Shown piece after piece: positions 1 to 9,814 of a stretch of 64,000 bases of DNA. Each line of letters starts with the position of its first letter. Position 1 is the first letter of the stretch. Origin of the DNA: Pegethrix bostrychoides GSE-TBD4-15B (lineage in GTDB: Bacteria; Cyanobacteriota; Cyanobacteriia; Elainellales; Elainellaceae); contig JAHHHV010000089.1 of the NCBI GenBank assembly GCA_019359155.1, positions 1 through 64,000 of the forward strand, in the 5' to 3' direction. The translations under genes and the position numbers were made by a program. The notes beneath the pieces are model-generated. The model ran no database searches, was not told where the DNA came from, and was given only the letters and a program-made list of their open reading frames with translations.

Positions 1-1527
<1,527 letters not shown>

Positions 1528-1560
1528 TTGCGGTCTAGGTCTGAAGCTTTAACTTAGTGG

Positions 1561-1588
1561 AAGCTCCCGTTTCGACGGGGGCTTTTTT
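1561..1588 (+). terminator. Rho-independent terminator of psbDC
   Basis: AAGCTCCCGT, loop TTCG, then ACGGGGGCTT forms a 10-bp stem with one G-T pair. It is followed directly by TTTTT, 33 bases after the psbC stop. This is a textbook intrinsic terminator closing the psbD-psbC transcript. Confidence 0.9.
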
Positions 1589-1646
1589 AATTCCTGATTT
1601 CTTAGCTGAGTAGCTGTTTAATATAAAAAATGTAAACGCATCCCAT

Positions 1647-2027
1647 ATGACGCAGTTTCGTCAGGCCAACTTAATCCTCGATCTAGGCATCTATGCGGGG
1701 CGACGCTGCCTGTACATTGAAGGCGGTGAGTTTTCGCTAGCGCAGGTGCTGCGCGTCCAGACCTCAGCCTGGGGAATGCAAGCTGTTTTAGAAACCTTGC
1801 CGGAATGTCCGCTCGTCTGCCACTACCGCGAGAACCCCTGCCGATTCGCCGAGGAACCTGAGCTGCTGGGGCATCACTGGGAAATCAGCAAGAGCTGGCA
1901 GTGGTTTTATGCGGAGCGCAATTTCTGGGACGGATCGCTCTATGGCGGCTTTCGCGTCCTGTTTGCCCCAGATGTGATCAGGCGGTTTATGGCTCGCGAT
2001 CTGTCCTGGGTGGAAGAGTATTTTTGA
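1647..2027 (+). CDS. Conserved-looking small protein of unknown function
   Basis: A 126-aa soluble protein that I do not recognise. It is rich in aromatic residues (for example SWQWFYAERNFWDGSLYGG), has two cysteines close together (ECPLVCHYRENPC contains three in total), and has no signal peptide or membrane segment. It begins at ATG 1647, after an AT-rich stretch that could hold its own promoter, since the psbC terminator lies upstream. It converges on the kinase gene that ends at 2061, leaving only 33 bases between the two stops. Codon use resembles its neighbours, so it looks like a real gene, but no function can be assigned. Confidence 0.7.
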   Translation: MTQFRQANLILDLGIYAGRRCLYIEGGEFSLAQVLRVQTSAWGMQAVLETLPECPLVCHYRENPCRFAEEPELLGHHWEISKSWQWFYAERNFWDGSLYGGFRVLFAPDVIRRFMARDLSWVEEYF

Positions 2028-2060
2028 GACGAGCGTTTAGCTGAGCATGCCGGTGAGCGC

Positions 2061-3005
2061 TTAGCCAGCTACCACATTGACTGCCTTGAGAATATGGTAC
2101 GTAATCAAAAGCTGGGTCAGCGCCAGCGGATAGCTTTGCAGCACCTCGCCCGTTGTGCCAATCACCTTGCCCACATCCTGATTGCCTTCCAGACTGCAAA
2201 ACTTGCCCAGATAAGGCACTTCGTTGCAGAGGACGCGCTCTAGCGTCTTCACCTGTTCGCTCGTCGCCTGCCCGTCAATCTCCAGCACGTCAACCGGCTT
2301 ACCCATATCGCGGTCTAGCTCCAACCGGATGGCGTTGCCCAGGTGATTGCCGTTGGCACCCAGAATATCGGTTAAGTCAGGATGTGGAATCGTTGGGCGC
2401 AGCACCAGACGGGCATTCAGCAGCAGATCGTCTTTGCCAGAGCCACCGTTGGGCGGATAAAACGTGACAATCACATCTGACCACTGGCGCTGAGGGCGAA
2501 TGAAATGCTCCGAATCATATTCGCGCTTTTTCATCTGCTCCAGCACTTCGGCCTCGGTGTAGCCACGCTTACGGGTGTCGCGCTTCACCTTCCAGGCTGT
2601 ACGCAGCGCTTCGGGCGGAGCCAAATAAACCTTCACGTCGTAGCTGTCTCGCATTCCCCTGGTCGAATAGCCCAATAGCCCCTCGACAATCACAAAGCGC
2701 CTTGGCTCAATATATTCTGGCGGATCGAACATGCCAGAGGTGTGATTGTAGATCGGCTTGAGAATTGGCTGTCCGGTTCGCAACAGCGCCAGGTGCTGCT
2801 GAATAATATCTAGGTAGTTACAGTCGGGATGCAGAGCCGAAATCCCCGTCTCCGCCCGCTGCTTGCGATCATAGCGGTGATAGTCATCGGTGCAGATGGT
2901 GGTCACGTTCCCTTCGCCCAACACCTGAGCAATCCCTTTGGTCAGGGTCGTTTTACCAGCAGCACTGTCGCCAACAATGCCAAGGACGATCGGGCGATGA
3001 GTCAT
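2061..3005 (-). CDS. Phosphoribulokinase/uridine kinase family protein (non-canonical PRK paralogue)
   Basis: A P-loop kinase of the PRK/URK family, 314 aa. The Walker A motif is GDSAAGKTTL near residue 11, followed by ICTDDYHRYDR, the PRK-type substrate segment, and by KPIYNHTSGMFDPPEYIEP and VIVEGLLGYSTRGMRD. The canonical cyanobacterial Calvin-cycle PRK reads GDSGCGKST at the P-loop, and that cysteine pairs with the one in ICLDDYH for thioredoxin/CP12 control. Here the first cysteine is alanine and only the second remains, so redox locking of that type cannot form. I infer a paralogue rather than the main Calvin-cycle enzyme; its substrate is uncertain. The start was placed at ATG 3005 because GGGAGGAA lies just before it; a longer frame to 3047 lacks this. 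Confidence 0.8.
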   Translation of the reverse strand: MTHRPIVLGIVGDSAAGKTTLTKGIAQVLGEGNVTTICTDDYHRYDRKQRAETGISALHPDCNYLDIIQQHLALLRTGQPILKPIYNHTSGMFDPPEYIEPRRFVIVEGLLGYSTRGMRDSYDVKVYLAPPEALRTAWKVKRDTRKRGYTEAEVLEQMKKREYDSEHFIRPQRQWSDVIVTFYPPNGGSGKDDLLLNARLVLRPTIPHPDLTDILGANGNHLGNAIRLELDRDMGKPVDVLEIDGQATSEQVKTLERVLCNEVPYLGKFCSLEGNQDVGKVIGTTGEVLQSYPLALTQLLITYHILKAVNVVAG

Positions 3006-3249
3006 GATTCCTCCCAAAGCAGCATAGAGCCAAGCATTCAGTCCCAATTATTTTACGAGCAATTGGGATCACAATCTGCCGGATTATGAGCGGCCTTTAC
3101 AAATTGAATTACAAGCGCCAACATCCATCGCCCGCTTCAAGCGCGTGATTTTGCGGGGATAATTCTAGTAATCCTATGAAATTTTGCCCCAGCGTTGGGT
3201 AGGTTGGGCATAATTAGGATGCTAAAGTCGGTGGGGACTCTGTGAATTC

Positions 3250-4002
3250 ATGGTGGCTGAACCTTTCTTGTACTTAGACGAACAGCCGGTTTCCGCAGGG
3301 CAGATTTTGAACTACCTGCAGGCAACCCGCAAGCTCGACGCTTTTTTGGGGGATATTGTGCGGCAATATGTTCTGGAGCGCGAACTCCAGGACAGCAGCG
3401 TCAACCCGGCGGTTGTTGAGCAAGCTGTCGTCGATTTTCGACTCACCAATCAGCTGACTGAGCCAGCCCAGTTTCAAGACTGGCTCACCAAAAACGGCCT
3501 GAGCTACGAGGCGTTTCACAATCAGGTCGCGGGCAACTTTAAGCTGAAGAAGCTGAAAGAAGATGTGGCCGCCGCTAAGCTGCCAGAATATTTTATTGAG
3601 CGGAAGGTGCATCTCGATCGGGTGATCCTATCGCGGATTATCGTCGCTGAGAAAGAGCTGGCGGAGGAGCTGAACACGCAGCTGCAGGAAGGTGCGTCCT
3701 TTGAGCAGCTGGCTCGCGAATATTCGCTGACCGACGACAAAATTATGAACGGCATGGTCGGGCCTGTGAGTCGCGGCTCCATGCCCGACCTGCTCAGAGC
3801 CGCCATTGATCTGGCCGCAGCAGGTGCCGTGGTGGGGCCAATCGGGATGGAAGAGCGCTGGGGGCTATTTCGGATTGAGGCAATGCTGCCAGCGACGCTC
3901 GATGATCCGCAGATCAAGCAGAGTTTGGAAGATGAGGTGTTTGAGCAGTGGCTTGCTGAAAAAATGCAGGCTATCCCGATCAAGCTCCAGGTCAACGACT
4001 AG
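3250..4002 (+). CDS. PpiC/SurA-type peptidyl-prolyl isomerase (foldase)
   Basis: A 250-aa protein with a helical N-terminal SurA-like region (about residues 1-115) and a parvulin rotamase domain (about 120-220). The parvulin part shows the pattern ASFEQLAREYSLTDDK, then GPVSRGSMPDLLRAAI, then GPIGMEERWGLFRIE, typical of PpiC. There is no signal peptide, so it acts in the cytoplasm or leaves by another route. It lies 72 bases upstream of an ABC exporter in the same direction, a pairing seen in cyanobacteria where leaderless parvulins accompany type I or peptide exporters. A role in keeping substrates export-competent is inference. Start ATG 3250. Confidence 0.85.
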   Translation: MVAEPFLYLDEQPVSAGQILNYLQATRKLDAFLGDIVRQYVLERELQDSSVNPAVVEQAVVDFRLTNQLTEPAQFQDWLTKNGLSYEAFHNQVAGNFKLKKLKEDVAAAKLPEYFIERKVHLDRVILSRIIVAEKELAEELNTQLQEGASFEQLAREYSLTDDKIMNGMVGPVSRGSMPDLLRAAIDLAAAGAVVGPIGMEERWGLFRIEAMLPATLDDPQIKQSLEDEVFEQWLAEKMQAIPIKLQVND

Positions 4003-4074
4003 CTGCCTGCGCCGACTCTGCTATTCCAATGCTGTCTCGCCCCCTAACCGCATTGCATTACCCCAGGTGAATCT

Positions 4075-6612
4075 ATGATTACCCACGATCTGCTTGCTAA
4101 TGTTGTCTGGGACAACCCGCCTTTAGGCTGGCTCAGCGCGGCTCAGCAGGTGCAGCTCCAAGATCAGGCTAAGCCTCGGAGCCACGGCCTAGGTGAGGTA
4201 ATCTGGTCAACTGACGCATTGGATACGCCTGAGCGGCAGTTTCTAATCCTTTCCGGCAACGTGCGGCTAGTGCCTAGCGTCGGCAAGCCAACCCTGCTGA
4301 AGCCGGGAGACTGGTTTGGCGATCTGCTCGAACTCTCTGACCAGTGGAAGGCGCGGACTGCCAGCAAAGAGGTTGTCGTAGTGGAATGGACGACCGCCCT
4401 CTGGCAAGAATTCAGCGGCATCGAAATTCAGCAGTTTTGGGCGACCTTACGGCTGCGCTACCAGCCTGATTTCTCTGATGCGCCGCTGCCTGTCACGGGC
4501 TATCCGTTTGTCTCTGGCTTGAATACTGCTGCCGCCTGTCTCACCATGCTGGCGCAGCATCTTGGCTCCCCTGTCCAGCAAGACTGGATGCAGAGGCAAG
4601 TGCGCGGGCAGCGCCCCAAAGACCTAGTGACGGCGGGTGAAAAGGCCGGAATGCAGATGCGACGACTGCTGCTGAGCGACTGGCGCGATCTGAAACAAAG
4701 CACCTTTCCCGTGCTGATGCAGTGGCAGCAGCCGGATCACTGGGTGGTAGCCTACGGAGTGCGGGGCGATCGGCTCATTGTGGCTGACCCGATGAATCCC
4801 GCTCAGACCTGCGAAACCCTGCCGCGTCAGATGGTGCAGGCGGGCTGGGCAGGCATACTCTGGCAGGTAGAACTGGTTCACAAGCAGGAAAAATTTAACC
4901 TCAGCTGGTTTTTGCCTGCCGTCTGGAAGTTTCGCTATCTGCTGGGCGAGGTGCTGCTGGCCTCTCTGACGCTTCAGATCTTGGGCTTGACCGGCCCGAT
5001 TATTACTCAGGTAATCATCGACAAGGTGATGGTGCAGGGTAGCCTCTCGACGCTAGACGTGATGGCCTTTGCGCTGATTGCGGCGGCAATTTTCGAGGCA
5101 TTCCTCGGCATCCTGCGGATGTTTATCTTTACTCACACCACCAACCGCCTCGATCTGGCGCTCTCGGCTCAGCTGTTTCGGCATCTGCTGCGGCTGCCTT
5201 TGTCGTATTTTGAAGCACGGCGGGTGGGCGACACGGTGGCGCGGGTGCAGGAGCTAGAAGAAATCCGCCAGTTTCTCACCGGCACAGCCCTGACCGTGGT
5301 GCTCGACAGCATCTTCTCGGTGGTCTATTTGGGGATGATGTTCTACTACAGTCCGAAGCTGACGGGCGTGGCGATGGCGGTGATTCCGCTGTTTGCCATC
5401 CTGACGCTCTGCGCTACGCCCGTCCTGCGCTACTGGCTCAACGAAACCTTCAACCGCAGCGCCGACAGCCAGTCGTTTTTGGTCGAAACGATCACCGGGA
5501 TTCACTCCATCAAAGCTCACGCCGCTGAAAAAGCCTCGCGCGATCGCTGGGAAGGGCTATACGCTCGGTTTGTGCGAACTGGCTTCAAAGCATCGACTAC
5601 GGGTAACATCAGCAACCATATCGGCGATTTTCTGACGAGTCTCTCGGCACTGCTGATTCTCTGGTTTGGGGCACAGCTGGTAATTAAACAAGATCTAACT
5701 ATTGGCCAGCTGGTGGCGTTTCAAATGCTCTCTGGGCATGTTACCGGGCCATTATTGCGTTTAATCCAGCTCTGGCAAACCCTGCAAGAGGTGCTGCTCG
5801 CCGTCGACCGGATTGGCGATATTCTCAACGTTGCACCCGAAGCCGAGCCCGGTACAGGGCTGACTTTGCCGCTCTTGAAAGGCCAGGTCAGCTTTGACCA
5901 GATTTTCTTCCGCTATAAGGAAGAGCAGGAGCCGATCTTGCGCGGCGTTTCGTTTGAGGCGCAGCCCGGTCAGTTCGTGGGGATTGTCGGGCGCAGCGGC
6001 TCTGGCAAAAGCACGCTCTCCAAGCTGATCCAGCGGCTCTATCAGGCTGAGTCTGGCCGCATTTTGATTGACGGCTTTGACATCAAGAGCGCGGATTTGG
6101 CCTCGCTGCGTCCTCAGATTTCGGTCGTGCTGCAAGAGGACTTTCTGTTCAACGGCAGCGTCCTAGAAAATATTATGCTGGGCAACCCGGAAGTCAGCGC
6201 TGAGCAGGTGATTGAGGCGGCACGGATGGCAGTGGCGCATGACTTTATCTGCGATCTGCCAGACGGCTACGAAACCAACGTTGGCGAGCGCGGCACCTCG
6301 CTCTCTGGCGGGCAGCGGCAGCGAATTACGCTAGCTCGACTGTTTTTGTCAGATGCGCCGATTCTGATTCTAGATGAGGCCACGAGCCATCTTGATGCTG
6401 AAACCGAGCAGCAGGTGCTAGAAAACCTGAAGCGGATTGGCAAAGGCCGCACCATGTTTCTAATTGCTCACCGCTTTGCGCCTCTGAAGCGAGCCGACCT
6501 GATCTTGACCATGGAAAAAGGCGTGATTGTCGAACGCGGCACGCATGAGAGCCTCATCCAGCAAAAAGGGCTGTACTGGTCACTCTATCAGCGTCAGCAG
6601 GCTTCAGTTTAG
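4075..6612 (+). CDS. Type I secretion ABC exporter with cNMP-like and degenerate C39 domains
   Basis: An 845-aa inner-membrane exporter. Order: a cyclic-nucleotide-binding-like fold (about residues 15-130), a C39 peptidase-like domain (about 140-265), a six-helix ABC transmembrane domain (about 285-570) and an ATPase domain. The ATPase has GRSGSGKST near residue 640, LSGGQRQR near 743 and ILILDEATSHLD near 762. The C39 domain keeps the His/Asp part (HWVVAYGVRGDRLIVADP), but the position of the catalytic Cys in DCGxACL reads NTAAACL. It is therefore probably a C39-like substrate-binding domain, as in HlyB, and not a leader peptidase. Start ATG 4075 has AGGTGA upstream. The preceding gene is a foldase and the next gene encodes an RTX protein. 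No HlyD-type adaptor is encoded nearby. Confidence 0.9.
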   Translation: MITHDLLANVVWDNPPLGWLSAAQQVQLQDQAKPRSHGLGEVIWSTDALDTPERQFLILSGNVRLVPSVGKPTLLKPGDWFGDLLELSDQWKARTASKEVVVVEWTTALWQEFSGIEIQQFWATLRLRYQPDFSDAPLPVTGYPFVSGLNTAAACLTMLAQHLGSPVQQDWMQRQVRGQRPKDLVTAGEKAGMQMRRLLLSDWRDLKQSTFPVLMQWQQPDHWVVAYGVRGDRLIVADPMNPAQTCETLPRQMVQAGWAGILWQVELVHKQEKFNLSWFLPAVWKFRYLLGEVLLASLTLQILGLTGPIITQVIIDKVMVQGSLSTLDVMAFALIAAAIFEAFLGILRMFIFTHTTNRLDLALSAQLFRHLLRLPLSYFEARRVGDTVARVQELEEIRQFLTGTALTVVLDSIFSVVYLGMMFYYSPKLTGVAMAVIPLFAILTLCATPVLRYWLNETFNRSADSQSFLVETITGIHSIKAHAAEKASRDRWEGLYARFVRTGFKASTTGNISNHIGDFLTSLSALLILWFGAQLVIKQDLTIGQLVAFQMLSGHVTGPLLRLIQLWQTLQEVLLAVDRIGDILNVAPEAEPGTGLTLPLLKGQVSFDQIFFRYKEEQEPILRGVSFEAQPGQFVGIVGRSGSGKSTLSKLIQRLYQAESGRILIDGFDIKSADLASLRPQISVVLQEDFLFNGSVLENIMLGNPEVSAEQVIEAARMAVAHDFICDLPDGYETNVGERGTSLSGGQRQRITLARLFLSDAPILILDEATSHLDAETEQQVLENLKRIGKGRTMFLIAHRFAPLKRADLILTMEKGVIVERGTHESLIQQKGLYWSLYQRQQASV

Positions 6613-6750
6613 GTTCTACCTATCTTTTGCGCCAGTTGCGATCAGCTTTGCCTTCTATTGGTTCCCCAGTCTACTGTCGCCCTCTTCAGGTCGAAAATCC
6701 AGACGTATAGCGGAGTTGGCAGCTGAGTGCAGTGACTTAGAATCACGAAT

Positions 6751-6779
6751 CTCCTGAAAATCTTCATCAGGGGTTTATT
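6751..6779 (+). terminator. Possible terminator of the foldase-exporter operon
   Basis: CTCCTGA pairs with TCAGGGG (one G-T pair) across a 9-base loop and is followed by TTTATT. It lies 138 bases after the exporter stop and its T-tract is short, so this is a weak candidate. Confidence 0.35.
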
Positions 6780-6792
6780 CAAGAATTTGTCT

Positions 6793-6827
6793 AGTAAATC
6801 TTAAGTAAATCCCTAAGTAAATCTAGC
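6793..6827. repeat. Tandem repeat, 11-12 bp unit, 3 copies
   Basis: AGTAAATCTTA, AGTAAATCCCTA and AGTAAATCTAGC follow one another without gaps in the intergenic region before the lectin gene. The shared core is AGTAAATC. It could be an operator array or simple slippage; the sequence does not decide. Confidence 0.75.
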
Positions 6828-7159
6828 TAAATTGAGCACATCTTAATGGAAACTCTTAGAGAAGCCCGCAGCGGTCGGAGCATTTCGCGAGAGGTCACTG
6901 GAGTACTCAACAGTTCAGGGCTGTCTTGATGACGGTCATGGCCGATCACTCAGAGTCTCAGGCTCTCTTAGCGGTCAGTGCCATAGCCCTAGATCTGAAT
7001 CCTCCGACTGGCTGCTGGATTGACTTAAGCGCTCAAATTTGGCTCAAATTCAAACGTGAACCTTAGAAACTCAGCTGGAGCTGAGGCAATGTTGCTGGTT
7101 CACTGAATGCCGCCTGACCTCACAGTCCCTGTTGTTTAATCGAGAACCACTCACAAACC

Positions 7160-8494
7160 ATGTCATCAGAAATTTCCAGACTCACCAATGCAGACTTCAG
7201 CCAATCAGCCTTTTTGCCCTTTGCAAACAGCGCTGGCACAGCGTTTGCGACCATCCCTTCTGCGGCTGGGATCTCAGTCACATTTGACTTCTATTCCTAT
7301 GGCGGCACGGGCGGCGATGGTCTCAGCTTCTTCTTGGTGGACGGCACGCAACCGCTCACCCGCGCTGGGGGCTTTGGCGGTTCGCTGGGCTATGCTCCAG
7401 CTCAAACCGAGACAACTGTGACACCCGGTATTGCTGGTGGCTATCTCGGCATTGGCTTTGATGAGTTTGGTAATTTCGCAACCGGATCAGACGGTAAAGC
7501 GGGCGGTACAGCTTTTAGAATGCCAAACTCGATCACAGTGCGCGGCAGTGAGGCTACTAGCTACGCTTTTCTGGGTAACGTGCTCTCGCCGATCCCACTT
7601 GATAATCCTGACCCAGCCGCTACACAGGCTAACTCCAAGCGCACCGCTCAGGTGAATCTGAGTCCAGCAGGCGATTTGCAGGTTAGCCTGGATATCAACC
7701 AGAACGGGCTGTTTACCGATCCCGGCGAGACGTTGCTCGGCCTGAACGTGGTGGGCGCAGGCAACGGTGCTTTGCCTGCCACCTTCCGGTTTGGATTTGC
7801 AGCCTCGACTGGCGGCAACACTAACATTCATGAGGTGGGTAATGTCAGCGTCAAAGACGCGAGCGGCAATATCATTGCAGCCAACCTGGTCGCCAGCCTA
7901 ATTGTAGATAACTCCAACGATGACCCAACTGTCGATCAGCCCGTCGGCGGCTCTGGTAACGACATCATCAGAACTGGCGGCGGTAATGACGTTGTGACTG
8001 GGCAGGCAGGCAATGACATCATCGTGGGCGGGAAGGGAGCCGACACCGTTTCGGGCGGTACAGATGCCGATCGCTTCTACTTCAGCGGCAGCAGCAAAGC
8101 GGAAGCGCTGCGAGACTCGACGCTCAGAAACCTCGACAGAATCACCGACTTCAGCTTTGCCGAGGGCGATCGGTTTGGGCTGGACTTTGACAATAATCTG
8201 GGCACCATCGAGCGCCCCAAGCGACTGTTCAATGCAGGCAGAGAAAAAGGCAGTTTGAGAAAAGCAGCCAAATCTGCCTATGCTGACAAGAACCAGCAGC
8301 GGCGCGGTGATCAGGCGCTGAAGGCGAACGAGGCCGTTTTCTTCCGCTTGGGCAGCCGCACATTCCTATCCGTGAATGACAGCAAGGCTGCTTTTTCGGC
8401 AACCAACGACCTGCTGGTAGATGTAACCGGAATTCAGTTCAAGCCCGGCGATGCCAGAAAAGGCGGGCTGCGTGTGACTGATTATTTCATCTAG
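7160..8494 (+). CDS. L-type lectin-like protein with RTX calcium-binding repeats
   Basis: A 444-aa leaderless, probably secreted protein. Residues about 10-230 form a legume/L-type-lectin-like beta-sandwich, shown by VTFDFYSYGGTGGDGLSFFL and FGGSLGYAP. Residues about 262-300 carry RTX nonapeptides (GGSGNDIIRTGGGNDVVTG, then QAGNDIIVGGKGADTVSGG), which bind calcium outside the cell. The rest is a C-terminal segment ending LRVTDYFI, of the kind used as an uncleaved type I secretion signal. The absence of an N-terminal signal peptide fits type I export, and the ABC exporter just upstream is the obvious candidate. A sugar-binding or surface role is inferred from the fold. The stop codon is the first unit of a tandem repeat. 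Confidence 0.82.
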   Translation: MSSEISRLTNADFSQSAFLPFANSAGTAFATIPSAAGISVTFDFYSYGGTGGDGLSFFLVDGTQPLTRAGGFGGSLGYAPAQTETTVTPGIAGGYLGIGFDEFGNFATGSDGKAGGTAFRMPNSITVRGSEATSYAFLGNVLSPIPLDNPDPAATQANSKRTAQVNLSPAGDLQVSLDINQNGLFTDPGETLLGLNVVGAGNGALPATFRFGFAASTGGNTNIHEVGNVSVKDASGNIIAANLVASLIVDNSNDDPTVDQPVGGSGNDIIRTGGGNDVVTGQAGNDIIVGGKGADTVSGGTDADRFYFSGSSKAEALRDSTLRNLDRITDFSFAEGDRFGLDFDNNLGTIERPKRLFNAGREKGSLRKAAKSAYADKNQQRRGDQALKANEAVFFRLGSRTFLSVNDSKAAFSATNDLLVDVTGIQFKPGDARKGGLRVTDYFI

Positions 8495-8557
8495 GTTTGG
8501 TTAAATAGGTTGGTTAAATAGGTTGGTTAAATAGGTTGGTTAAATAGGTTGGTTAAA
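8492..8557. repeat. Tandem repeat TAGGTTGGTTAAA, 5 copies, filling a stop-to-stop gap
   Basis: Five consecutive copies of TAGGTTGGTTAAA; the first has one extra T. The first TAG is the stop codon of the lectin gene, and the last copy ends directly before the stop codon of the convergent HD-domain gene at 8558. The repeat thus occupies the entire space between the two genes. Confidence 0.95.
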
Positions 8558-9814
8558 CTACAAGCCGCCCAAAACAGCCGCCTCTATCTGCCGAGGGTAG
8601 ATTAACCAAACCCGCTGTCCGGGCTGACTCAGCGTTTGCACCAGCGGCGATAGCTCGCTGATTTCGCGCAGCCCGGAGTCGGTTTTGAGCTGAATCCCCT
8701 GCTGGTAAAGCGTATAGCCGCTGCTCTGAGTGGTTCGCAGTCCGGCATAGTAGGCCGCCTCTAGTCCCTGCTGCTCTAGCTCGGCCTGGACGGTATGCAG
8801 AAGATCCTGCTGCTGATCGGGGGAGAGGGCGCTGATCTCGCGGCTCTTGAGTAGATCGCGGTCGATGAAGCGGCGGCAGAGATCGGCCAGCACCGGGTCA
8901 GGATGTGAGCGCCAGCGCTGCAAGTGGTAGAGAAATACACCGTCATCTGCGTTGAGGTAATCCTCCAGCCGCAGGTGATTGCAGTCTTGCGAGAGCCAGG
9001 CTCGCATCGTCTGATCAGCCCAAATTTGATCGGCCAATTCTCGAGCCCGCTTGAAGGCATGAGACAGCACCCAGGTCGCCGCAATATTTTTGGGATGGTT
9101 GTAGACCTGGGCGTACATAAAGTAGCGGACGATTAGATAATGCTCAATGGCCGCCATGCCTTTGCGCGCCACCAAAAGCTGCTGCGTCTCTGGGTCAAAC
9201 CGCAGCGCCAGCAAAATCCGGTCGAGATCGAGCCGGCCATAGGAGATGCCGGTAAAATAGCTGTCGCGCATCAGGTAGTCCAGTCGGTCGCAGTCGAGCT
9301 GGCTAGAGACGAGTTGCCAGATGCAGGGCAGCGGATGCTGCTTGTGGTAGATCTGCCGCAGTTCGCCCAACAGCCCCGGATCATAGGCATCGAGCAGGCT
9401 GCGGATAGCGACTGACTCTTGCAGAATTCGCGCTGTCCAACGCTCATGCTCGCAGCCAAAAATTTCTTCGCAGGTATGGCTAAACGGCCCATGCCCAACA
9501 TCATGCAGCAGAGCGCCACAGAGCACTGCCGCCCGATATGGCAAGAGTTCTGGATGATGGGCTTCAAGCTGGTCAAAGGCGCGACGTGCCACCGCCATCA
9601 CGCCCAGCGAATGCGTAAACCGCGAGGCTTCAGCTCCGTGAAAGGTGAGGCTAGCAGGGCCAAGCTGCCGGATGCGTCGCAGTCGCTGAAAGGCGGGCTG
9701 GTCGATCAGCTGAATTAACAGCGCCTCCACGGGATCATCGCGATCCAGGGCAATGGCCCCATGCAGCGGGTCGTGGTAGGTGCGTCCTGAGCGCTGGCCT
9801 GCCTCAGCTGTCAC
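8558..9814 (-). CDS. HD-domain phosphohydrolase (dNTPase-like)
   Basis: A 418-aa soluble HD-superfamily hydrolase. Metal ligands are visible in order: H in FTHSLGVM, HD in LLHDVGHGPFSHTCE, and D in SQLDCDRLDYLMRDS. The SRFTHSLGV and CDRLDYLMRD blocks are characteristic of the dGTPase/SAMHD1-like branch, whose members hydrolyse dNTPs or related phosphomonoesters; the actual substrate is unknown. It starts with GTG at 9814, preceded by AGAGGAG, and overlaps the ctpA stop by 4 bases (GTGA), so it is translated in coupling with ctpA. It ends against the tandem repeat at 8492-8557. Confidence 0.88.
   Translation of the reverse strand: MTAEAGQRSGRTYHDPLHGAIALDRDDPVEALLIQLIDQPAFQRLRRIRQLGPASLTFHGAEASRFTHSLGVMAVARRAFDQLEAHHPELLPYRAAVLCGALLHDVGHGPFSHTCEEIFGCEHERWTARILQESVAIRSLLDAYDPGLLGELRQIYHKQHPLPCIWQLVSSQLDCDRLDYLMRDSYFTGISYGRLDLDRILLALRFDPETQQLLVARKGMAAIEHYLIVRYFMYAQVYNHPKNIAATWVLSHAFKRARELADQIWADQTMRAWLSQDCNHLRLEDYLNADDGVFLYHLQRWRSHPDPVLADLCRRFIDRDLLKSREISALSPDQQQDLLHTVQAELEQQGLEAAYYAGLRTTQSSGYTLYQQGIQLKTDSGLREISELSPLVQTLSQPGQRVWLIYPRQIEAAVLGGL

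Larger units (their letters stand above)
6613..7159. other. Intergenic region with weak hairpin and 11-12 bp tandem repeat
   Basis: A 547-base non-coding stretch. It holds a weak hairpin (6751-6773: CTCCTGA, 9-base loop, TCAGGGG, then TTTATT) that may end the exporter transcript. It also holds three copies of an AGTAAATC-based repeat at 6793-6827. The only other open frame seen is a 27-codon ATG frame at 6846, which I cannot support as a gene. The promoter of the lectin gene must lie here, but no clear -35/-10 pair stands out. Confidence 0.6.

Noticed and set aside
3006-3047. Longer start of the phosphoribulokinase-like gene
   Set aside because: GGGAGGAA precedes ATG 3005, and the family starts close to the P-loop.
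6846-6929. 27-codon ATG frame in the spacer before the lectin gene
   Set aside because: No ribosome site, no recognisable sequence, and short enough to occur by chance.
8492-8557. Possible CRISPR array
   Set aside because: Units are contiguous 13-bp copies without spacers; no cas genes in the window.
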